From positions 1-64,000 of the forward strand of contig CAMAWM010000007.1 of assembly GCA_945861965.1 (NCBI GenBank): DNA of 64,000 bases, given 5' to 3'. The notes under the pieces are model-generated. The model had not been told where the DNA came from and made no database searches. It worked only from the letters and a program-made list of their open reading frames with translations. Each line of letters begins with the position of its first letter. Positions within the stretch are counted from its first letter, which is position 1. The DNA is from Chitinophaga pinensis (GTDB taxonomy: Bacteria; Bacteroidota; Bacteroidia; UKL13-3). Below are positions 57,206-64,000 of this stretch, in pieces. Both the position numbers and the translations under genes were made by a program.

Positions 57206-58393
57206 TTATTGAATAGCATAAATCCATGCATCAGGATTGTAATTTTCCTGAATAGAAATAAGTGCATTTGAAGCTTCGTATAAGTTTGTAAATTTCTTAA
57301 GTGTTACCAATTTATATTTATTGTTTGACTTTTTAAGGGGCTTTAAAATAATTTCAGATTCTGGAAAATCTCCTTCACTCAATTTAGATTGTAAATTTTC
57401 TGCACGCCATTCATTATTAAATGCACCTGTAATAATATAATAAACCACCTTATCCATGTTATCAGTTGGTTTTGGAGTTACATCCGAATTATATTCAATG
57501 TTAATTTTCAAATCAGTGAGCTCTGTTTTTTGATCAATTGGCAACTCACTTGTACTATTACTTTCGAGATTAGTTGTAGCATCAATTGTGTTTATCGGTT
57601 TGCTAATTTCAGCTTTAACTTTCGGAACAATTGTTTCCTTTTTGGATTCAAATTCAATTTTACTTATCCATGAATTAAAAGTACTGGATAAATCCAATGA
57701 TTGAACCTGATTAATTATTGGAGCAAGAATTCCGTTTTGCAGAAAAACATATGCGTTAATACTCATTATTAACACCAAAAAAGTTCCTGTTAAGCTGTAA
57801 AATAAACCTCTGCGACTTTTGCGAACGCTTTTATGTTTATGAATTGAAGCTGTTTCAGATTTCGAATTTATTTGATGTTGCTTGTTTAACACTTCCGAAT
57901 TTTTCAAACTTGTTTCTAAAACAACAGGCGCTACTTTGTTTAATATTTTTGTGTGTGAACTTGTAGAATTAGAAATCAGTTTTACTTCGTTTAATCCAAA
58001 GGATGCCAACATAAAGTTTGCATTTTTTTCTGGACTGAAAACAATTTTTTTGTCATTGTTTAACTCAAATGTTCCTATTGAATCAATAACAAGTATCCCC
58101 TCAGTTGTCAAGGATTTATTAACGGAATTAACTTTTTCTTCAATAAGTTTTATTGCTTCAAAATAAGTCAACCCATTGCAATTTGAAATATGAGTTGCTA
58201 GCAAGCCATCGTTTAAATTTAACTTGCCATTAAACGAAATAAATTTATGTGGTGGAATTATAACATTGGATACTGGATTAATTCTGGCACTTTCGGTTTT
58301 GCAAACAAAGCCACCAAATCCAGGCAAAATCACACAATCGTGTTTATGCAATAAGGATTTCACTAAATCCCATATATTTATTTCTGAATGCAT
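57206..58393 (-). CDS. HU-domain (CCDC81-like) and SPOR-domain membrane protein
   Basis: 395 residues. Residues 1-130 resemble the HU-like domain of CCDC81-type proteins (HDCVILPGFGGFVCKTESARI and DGLLATHISNCNGLTYFEA). A membrane helix lies at about 196-217. The C-terminal ~80 residues (VVYYIITGAFNNEWRAENLQ) are a SPOR domain that binds denuded peptidoglycan at septa. The layout is cytoplasmic HU, membrane, periplasmic SPOR. This fits a link between chromosome and division site, but that is an inference. Confidence 0.78.
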   Translation of the reverse strand: MHSEINIWDLVKSLLHKHDCVILPGFGGFVCKTESARINPVSNVIIPPHKFISFNGKLNLNDGLLATHISNCNGLTYFEAIKLIEEKVNSVNKSLTTEGILVIDSIGTFELNNDKKIVFSPEKNANFMLASFGLNEVKLISNSTSSHTKILNKVAPVVLETSLKNSEVLNKQHQINSKSETASIHKHKSVRKSRRGLFYSLTGTFLVLIMSINAYVFLQNGILAPIINQVQSLDLSSTFNSWISKIEFESKKETIVPKVKAEISKPINTIDATTNLESNSTSELPIDQKTELTDLKINIEYNSDVTPKPTDNMDKVVYYIITGAFNNEWRAENLQSKLSEGDFPESEIILKPLKKSNNKYKLVTLKKFTNLYEASNALISIQENYNPDAWIYAIQ

Positions 58394-58479
58394 TTTGATT
58401 GTTTAAAGTTTCAAACAAAGGAAATAATTGTGACTATATCAATACTCACAAAAAATAAACAATTGCGGTTTAAAACAAT

Positions 58480-60426
58480 TTATTCTTTAACAAACATTTT
58501 TTTGTAACACTTTCCATTTTTACAGCTTACATTTAAAAGATAAATTCCGTTCATCAAATCAAATGTTTCTAAACGGTTTGTGTTGCAATTACTCTTCAAT
58601 ATTTTTCCTTGCAAATCGAAAACTGTGATGCTCTCAACTACTTCATTACAAAAAACTTCTAAGTAGTCTTTGGCAGGATTTGGATAAATTTTAATCTCTT
58701 GATTTTGCAAATCTTCAATTCCTGTACTTCCCGAAATTTTTGTAACGCTATTTATTTTATTCAAAACCCAGTTGTTTGGATCAATTGTAATTGAACTTAC
58801 CGAACCATTTACTTTTATACGGCTCGTATCGTTTGGCAAAAATCTTTCGATTCGAATTACTGTATCTTTTCCATTGATTTTAGCAGCAATCTCCATTGGC
58901 ATTTCAAATTGATTTGTCAATGAAACGGAATGCGTTTGTCCATTATAAATTAATAAAGAATCAGCTTTTTGATACCATTTAATGTCATGAATTGGATATC
59001 CTTCTCCATAATACCATTGCGAGAAAAATTTATTGAAATTTTTTCCTGAAACGTCTTCAACTACTTTTTTAAAATCGTCTCCAGTTGCAGTTGAATTTGC
59101 AAATCTACTTGTGTATGATTTCAATACGCTAAAGAAAACACTGTCGTCATTTAGTTCAAATCGAATCATGTGAATAATTGCCGAACCTTTTCTATAAGTT
59201 AATCTCGAATCGAAAATACGAGTTGGCGAAGTTGTATCAGGAACGTAAACACTGCCATCAACTTTACTTAATACGCTGTTATGATTTCCCAACATTTCAG
59301 CATTGGCTTCCCAAGGTCTTAAATACTGAAACGCTAAATATTCAACATACGATGCAAAGCCTTCATTCACCCAAATATCTTTCCATACTTTACAAGTAGT
59401 ATTGTCGCCAAACCATTGGTGGCCTAATTCATGCGCAACAATTGAAAACTCAAACACTCCTAATGTTGTCATTGTTTGATGCTCCATTCCTCCAGAAAGT
59501 GGCGCCATACTATGTCCATATTTTTCGTTTGCAAATGGATAAGGACCTAACAAATTTGCCAAAAGTTCAATCAATTGTTTTGTCGAATCAACTACAGGTT
59601 TAATTCTAATTAATGTAGCGGGATTATCGTAAATATAATTTTGGACAAGTACAGGTTGACTATTTGTTGGATAAGCATAAAACCTATAATCAATATATTT
59701 TGCAACCGAAACCGAAATTAAGTAATAATCAATTGGATTTATGTTTCTCCATTCGTAGCGTTTTTTTCCGTTTGAAAGCAATTGTACATTTGTTAATAAT
59801 CCATTAGAACCAACCTTGTTGCTACTATCAGTTGTAACCCAAATGTAAACTGAATCAATTTTATCTTGCAACGATTGTTTGCAAGGAAACCATTCGTAAG
59901 AACTATAAGGCTCGCTTAAACTATAGGTAACTTGCGCACCCCAAGTTGGCGAAGTTTTGTTGCTCATTGCAGCACCAAATGGAGTTGAATTTCCTGAAGG
60001 TGGTGTTCCTTTATAATAAAGTGTTAAATCTATTAAGTTGCCTGATGCTACTGTTGATGTCAAATATATAAACACTAAATTATTTGCATGACTGAAACTT
60101 AATTTAGTATTTCCAGCCAAAACAGAATCTATTGTGTGATTGCTGTGCAATTCCAATACAAATGTATCCAAAGATTGAACTGCGGCTGCAATTGTTCTTA
60201 CACTTCCAGCAACATTTATATTTGTTCTTTCTAGTTTTAAATTTAAGTGCTGAAATTTTACATCGTACTTAGCCATCAGTTTTTGCGACAATGAATTTGG
60301 ATCAGCTTTCATCAACGATGATGATTGACTTTTTGACTTCATCGAAGAACAAAAATGTTCGCTTTGCTGGCTAAATACCGCTAAAGAAAAAGACAAATAA
60401 AAAGTTAAGAGGATTATGATTCTCAT
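58480..60426 (-). CDS. T9SS-exported M1 family metallopeptidase
   Basis: 648 residues. A signal peptide (to about residue 20) is followed by an M1 aminopeptidase domain: the exopeptidase motif LSGGMEHQTMT (G-x-M-E-N variant with H), and the zinc site VAHELGHQWFGD (His332, Glu333, His336) with Glu355 in NEGFASYVE. The C-terminal ~75 residues (IKIYPNPAKDYLEVFCNE on) are a T9SS type A sorting domain. It removes residues from the N-terminus of peptides outside the cell. The start codon is preceded by (AATC)3(AAAC)3. Confidence 0.9.
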   Translation of the reverse strand: MRIIILLTFYLSFSLAVFSQQSEHFCSSMKSKSQSSSLMKADPNSLSQKLMAKYDVKFQHLNLKLERTNINVAGSVRTIAAAVQSLDTFVLELHSNHTIDSVLAGNTKLSFSHANNLVFIYLTSTVASGNLIDLTLYYKGTPPSGNSTPFGAAMSNKTSPTWGAQVTYSLSEPYSSYEWFPCKQSLQDKIDSVYIWVTTDSSNKVGSNGLLTNVQLLSNGKKRYEWRNINPIDYYLISVSVAKYIDYRFYAYPTNSQPVLVQNYIYDNPATLIRIKPVVDSTKQLIELLANLLGPYPFANEKYGHSMAPLSGGMEHQTMTTLGVFEFSIVAHELGHQWFGDNTTCKVWKDIWVNEGFASYVEYLAFQYLRPWEANAEMLGNHNSVLSKVDGSVYVPDTTSPTRIFDSRLTYRKGSAIIHMIRFELNDDSVFFSVLKSYTSRFANSTATGDDFKKVVEDVSGKNFNKFFSQWYYGEGYPIHDIKWYQKADSLLIYNGQTHSVSLTNQFEMPMEIAAKINGKDTVIRIERFLPNDTSRIKVNGSVSSITIDPNNWVLNKINSVTKISGSTGIEDLQNQEIKIYPNPAKDYLEVFCNEVVESITVFDLQGKILKSNCNTNRLETFDLMNGIYLLNVSCKNGKCYKKMFVKE

Positions 60427-60450
60427 GTTTGTTTGTTTGATTGATTGATT
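60427..60450 (-). repeat. Short tetranucleotide tracts before the M1 peptidase start
   Basis: The minus strand reads AATCAATCAATC then AAACAAACAAAC directly before the ATG. Three copies of each unit are too few to claim phase variation, but they sit where they would affect translation. Confidence 0.6.
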
Positions 60451-60506
60451 TATTTTTTTTGCAAAATAGAAACTTTTGAAATATTGAAATTGGTATTGGA
60501 AATGAT

Positions 60507-63203
60507 TTAAAACAATTTTGGTTGTTTATCTTTGCTTAAATCGACTTTCAGCTTGGGTTTAACTTTTGGAATTTCAACCTCATCTTCCAATAATTTTTTA
60601 AGCAACTCTTCTTCTTGCTTAATAAATTCTTCGTTAATCAATTCGGTTTGATTGCTCAATTCTTTACGATTAGCGGGCTCTTCTGGCTTTTCTATTTCAG
60701 GATTTGGCGGCATCAAGTCAATGCTTAACAAATCAAAACCAGCTATTTTATTTCCAATTGCTTTCCATCCTTTCACATCAATAAATTTTGAAAGATTTAT
60801 CGTTTGTTCCTTAGCTGTTTTTTTGTTTTTCCCTGTTGCTAATTTTATTGTTGGCTCTTTAAAATCTGTTGCCATTGATATGAAATTTTTATCCCCTTCA
60901 GTAATAAACAAAAACTTTTTATTCAGCGTTAGTGTTTCAATTAAAAATCTTTTGGCAAAATACATTTTGTTCTTTGCATCAAAATAAACGCATGAAATTG
61001 GCTTTTCAGATTTGAATTTATTAATATGTGCAACTTGATTTTCTTCGTATCTGTTTGTCAAGTCAAAATTAGTAAGCTCGTAATTTCCATCTTTATAAAT
61101 CACTAAAATCAAATCATCGTTTTGGTAGCTGCCAATGTATTTTCCTCTGCCTTCGCTACTAAGTCTTCCGATGGCTTCATCGTACCAAATTTCTCTTCCA
61201 CCAATTGTTGAAACTCCTTTTGTTTTTTGCTTAACAGATTTTACCAAATATTTAGAAATAATGTTTCCCTGAACTCCCCTACCCTTAATTGCCAACTCCG
61301 AAAAATCAAAGTCAAACATCAACTTACGCGCATGACTTAAAGGACTTAAAGTAATGCTTACAATTTCGGCTTCGCTATTTGGATTTGCTGAAAAATATAA
61401 AATTTTCGAATTTGTATTTCCTTGTGTCAAATCGTATTCTTTATCTCTGGTAACTCCAGTAACATTGAATCGTTTTGTATAGCTCACCTTCGATTTTCCA
61501 TCGATGTAAATTAGGTTGTAGGTTTTTCTTTCGTCATTTTTTCGGAACACATCGGCATGAATAATATCCTTTCCCATAAAGGCTTTGTCTTGCACTTTGC
61601 TAACCATCATTTTGCCGTCTTTTCTAAACACAATAATGTCGTCAATATCTGAACAGTCAACAATAAATTCATCCTTTTTTAATCCAAATCCAACAAAACC
61701 TTCTTCTCTGTTTATGTAAAGTTTTTGATTTGCAATGGCTACAGTTTTGGCTTCAATCGTATCAAAAGTTTTAATTTCAGTTTTTCGTTCTCGGCCTTTT
61801 GAATATTTTTTTTGCAATCCCTCAAAATAGTTAATCGTATAGGGCTTTGGATTTTCTAAATCGAATTTTACTTGTTCCAATTCTGCTTTAACCTTTGCTA
61901 TGTGATCCTCTGCTTTAAATCCATCGTATTTTGAAATACGTTTAATTTTTATTTCAGTAAGTTTTAAAATATCATCCTCATTGATTTCACGTAAGAATTG
62001 TTTTTTAAACTTGTTCATTCCGCGCCAAATCGCGTCAATTACTTCCTCAAAAGTTTCGCACTCTTCAATATCACGGTAGATTCTTTTTTCAATAAAAACC
62101 TTTTCAAGTGTTGAATAATTCCAGTCTTCTTCTAATTCGTGTTTGCGAATCTTCAATTCCTGAATCAGCAAGTTCAATGTGTTTTCAGTACTTATTTTAA
62201 GCAGCTCGTTAACAGTAATAAAAACTGGCTTTTCATTATTAATAACACACGCATTTGGCGAAATTGAAATTTCACAATCCGTAAAAGCATATAAAGCATC
62301 AATGGTTATATCTGGCGAAACTCCTGGCGCCAACTGAATTTCAATCTCTACATCTTTAGCGGTATTATCAATTACTTTTTTGATTTTAATTTTACCCGAA
62401 TCGTTTGCTTTGATGATTGAATCAATGAGTCCGCCTGTTGTAGTACTAAAAGGAATGTCTTTTACAATTAACGTTTTTTTGTCCAACTCTTCAATCTTAG
62501 CCCTGCAACGAATTTTACCTCCACGCAATCCCATATTGTAATTTGATACATCTATGGTTCCACCAGTGGGAAAATCAGGAAAGATTTCAAATTTTTTATT
62601 CTTCAAAATATTTATTGACGCTTCAATAAGTTCAATAAAATTGTGGGGTAAAATCTTGGTTGACAAACCAACTGCAATTCCTTCAACGCCTTGAGCTAGC
62701 AACAATGGGAATTTCATTGGCAATGTTACCGGCTCTTTTTTTCTGCCATCGTAACTGTTTTGCCAAGATGTGGTTTTTGAATTAAATGCTACTTCCAAAG
62801 CAAATTTCGACAATCGGACTTCAATATATCTGGCTGCTGCTGCAGAATCTCCAGTTCTCACATCTCCCCAATTGCCTTGTGTTTCAAACAGAATATCTTT
62901 TTGGCCAATATTTACAAGTGCTTCACCAATTGCAGCATCACCGTGAGGATGGTATTGCATTGTTTGTCCGATTACATTTGCCACTTTATTAAATCTGCCA
63001 TCGTCCATTTCTTTCATGCTATGCAAAATTCTTCTTTGTACAGGCTTCAATCCATCATTTACTGCAGGAACTGCACGTTCAAGAATAACATAACTGGCAT
63101 AATCTAAAAACCAATCTTGATACAAACCATTTATGGCTGTAACATGGTATTCGATAGGAGTTTCTTGATTATTTAATTTATTTTCTAAATCTTTTTCGTC
63201 CAT
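60507..63203 (-). CDS. parC: Topoisomerase IV subunit A (ParC; gyrase A-type)
   Basis: 898 residues from the ATG at 63203; the track's TTG adds 13. The winged-helix domain has QRRILHSMKEMDDGRFNKVAN and the QTMQYHPHGDAAIG stretch; the catalytic tyrosine is in AAARYIEVRLSKFA. The C-terminal propeller (after ~500) and an acidic lysine-rich tail follow. Family-level assignment is firm; ParC versus GyrA is chosen from the Y-H-P-H-G-D pattern and the weak propeller. parE is not beside it. Confidence 0.9.
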   Translation of the reverse strand: MDEKDLENKLNNQETPIEYHVTAINGLYQDWFLDYASYVILERAVPAVNDGLKPVQRRILHSMKEMDDGRFNKVANVIGQTMQYHPHGDAAIGEALVNIGQKDILFETQGNWGDVRTGDSAAAARYIEVRLSKFALEVAFNSKTTSWQNSYDGRKKEPVTLPMKFPLLLAQGVEGIAVGLSTKILPHNFIELIEASINILKNKKFEIFPDFPTGGTIDVSNYNMGLRGGKIRCRAKIEELDKKTLIVKDIPFSTTTGGLIDSIIKANDSGKIKIKKVIDNTAKDVEIEIQLAPGVSPDITIDALYAFTDCEISISPNACVINNEKPVFITVNELLKISTENTLNLLIQELKIRKHELEEDWNYSTLEKVFIEKRIYRDIEECETFEEVIDAIWRGMNKFKKQFLREINEDDILKLTEIKIKRISKYDGFKAEDHIAKVKAELEQVKFDLENPKPYTINYFEGLQKKYSKGRERKTEIKTFDTIEAKTVAIANQKLYINREEGFVGFGLKKDEFIVDCSDIDDIIVFRKDGKMMVSKVQDKAFMGKDIIHADVFRKNDERKTYNLIYIDGKSKVSYTKRFNVTGVTRDKEYDLTQGNTNSKILYFSANPNSEAEIVSITLSPLSHARKLMFDFDFSELAIKGRGVQGNIISKYLVKSVKQKTKGVSTIGGREIWYDEAIGRLSSEGRGKYIGSYQNDDLILVIYKDGNYELTNFDLTNRYEENQVAHINKFKSEKPISCVYFDAKNKMYFAKRFLIETLTLNKKFLFITEGDKNFISMATDFKEPTIKLATGKNKKTAKEQTINLSKFIDVKGWKAIGNKIAGFDLLSIDLMPPNPEIEKPEEPANRKELSNQTELINEEFIKQEEELLKKLLEDEVEIPKVKPKLKVDLSKDKQPKLF

Positions 63204-63366
63204 TAATGCAAAATCAGTCTTCAATATTACAAATATGGTCAATATTATAATTCACAAGTTTTCAGAATTTGGTGGGAAAATTTATTTAAAAAGTATTTTA
63301 AAAATAATCAGCTCTATTTTTCTTAATTAGTAAACTGTAGTATTTTTAGTATTCTTGTCGATTATT

Positions 63367-64000
63367 ATGTCTACTGCTGCAAATTATACAAGTCAAATAA
63401 AAAAGTATGCGCATCAACTTGGCTTCAGTTTTATTGGAATTAGCAAAGCTGAATTCTTAGAAAATGAAGCACCTAAACTTGAAAACTGGCTTAAATCTGG
63501 TATGCAAGGTAGAATGGCTTATATGGATAGCAATATTGATAAGCGGCTTGATCCTAGACTTTTGGTGTATGGTGCGAAGTCTGTAATTAGCGTTATGTAT
63601 AATTACTATACTGATAAAAAACAAAAAGATAACAGCGCTCCGCAAATTTCAAAATATGCATTTGGCGAAGACTATCATTTTGTGGTTAAAGAGAAACTGC
63701 GAGAACTTTTATTTTATATCCAAACTGAAATAGGCGAAGTAAATGGAAGGTGCTTTGTTGATTCTGCTCCAATATTAGAACGTGCTTGGGCAGCTAAAAG
63801 TGGATTGGGCTGGGTTGGTAAAAATGCAAACATCATTAATAAAAATAGCGGTTCGTTTTTTTTCTTGGCCGAAATTATTTTAGATTTAGAATTAAATTAC
63901 GATTCTCCTGTTCAAGATTTTTGCGGAACTTGTACTGCTTGTATTGATGCTTGCCCAACCGATGCAATTGTAGCACCAACATTAATTGACGGAAGCAAAT
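63367..64000 (+). CDS. queG: Epoxyqueuosine reductase QueG (5' part; runs off the right edge)
   Basis: 211 residues present, starting at ATG 63367. [23 protein letters not shown] is the N-terminal signature, [25 protein letters not shown] carries the cobalamin site, and [16 protein letters not shown] starts the first [4Fe-4S] cluster. QueG reduces epoxyqueuosine to queuosine in tRNA. About 100-130 C-terminal residues, including the second cluster, lie beyond the window. It is divergent from parC. Confidence 0.95.
   Translation, partial: MSTAANYTSQIKKYAHQLGFSFIGISKAEFLENEAPKLENWLKSGMQGRMAYMDSNIDKRLDPRLLVYGAKSVISVMYNYYTDKKQKDNSAPQISKYAFGEDYHFVVKEKLRELLFYIQTEIGEVNGRCFVDSAPILERAWAAKSGLGWVGKNANIINKNSGSFFFLAEIILDLELNYDSPVQDFCGTCTACIDACPTDAIVAPTLIDGSK

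Overview
This looks like the chromosome of a Bacteroidota bacterium. The DNA is AT-rich (roughly one third G+C by eye). Several gene forms point to the phylum: a fused MurF-alanine racemase, a long NusB, DUF3109 and DUF4290 proteins, a HU(CCDC81-like)-SPOR protein, ribosomal protein bTHX, and secreted proteins with C-terminal type IX secretion (T9SS) sorting domains. Upstream motifs of the type TAnnTTTG fit the phylum's sigma factor, and most genes lack a Shine-Dalgarno sequence. I cannot place it below phylum with confidence. There is no CRISPR array, rRNA operon, intact insertion sequence or prophage.

Layout. 1-3350 is an accessory, rearranged patch. It holds a partial secreted beta-helix-like protein, a remnant of a small gene, an inverted repeat, a TPR membrane protein, a truncated restriction-enzyme N-terminus, and a 95-bp leader repeated in front of two secreted-protein genes. 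It is followed by an attC-like folded site behind an L,D-transpeptidase gene. 3905-7863 is an exopolysaccharide or O-antigen export set: flippase, chain-length regulator, polymerase/ligase. 7971-25851 is mostly housekeeping: DUF3109, murF-alr, recX, rsmG, a glycosyltransferase, arginase, a T9SS nuclease-like protein, carA, eno, a FtsB/DivIC-like protein, rpsU, mltD, folD, lepA and DUF4290.

25961-31698 is the most interesting block. It contains kdnA and kdnB (conversion of Kdo to 8-amino-Kdo), kdsA (Kdo-8-phosphate synthase), and a fusion of a fructose-6-phosphate-aldolase-like domain to a KdsD-like CBS pair. A small membrane protein and a PagL-like lipid A deacylase follow. Together they suggest an inner-core/lipid A remodelling locus in which an unusual aldolase may make, or control the supply of, the arabinose-5-phosphate used by KdsA.

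31758-43425 holds fdhD, folK, rpsA, coaE, yajC, a DUF1573 lipoprotein, nusB, leucine dehydrogenase, ligA, queE, a NifU-like protein and a fatty acid hydroxylase. 43677-50482 is a seven-gene terminal oxidase operon (coxB, ctaD, ctaA, ctaB, two subunit III-type genes, subunit IV) closed by a strong terminator. 50550-64000 holds a Spy-like protein, a second flippase-like protein, bTHX with tRNA-Leu(GAG), ferredoxin, a LuxC-type acyl-CoA reductase, two T9SS cargo proteins (one an M1 peptidase), ppk1, the HU-SPOR protein, parC and the start of queG.

Two translation signals stand out. rpsU (bS21) and rpsA (S1) both carry strong Shine-Dalgarno matches in a genome that otherwise seems not to use them, which fits autoregulation of bS21 and special control of S1. 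Many track ORFs begin at TTG or GTG; where a better internal start was visible I moved the start and said so.
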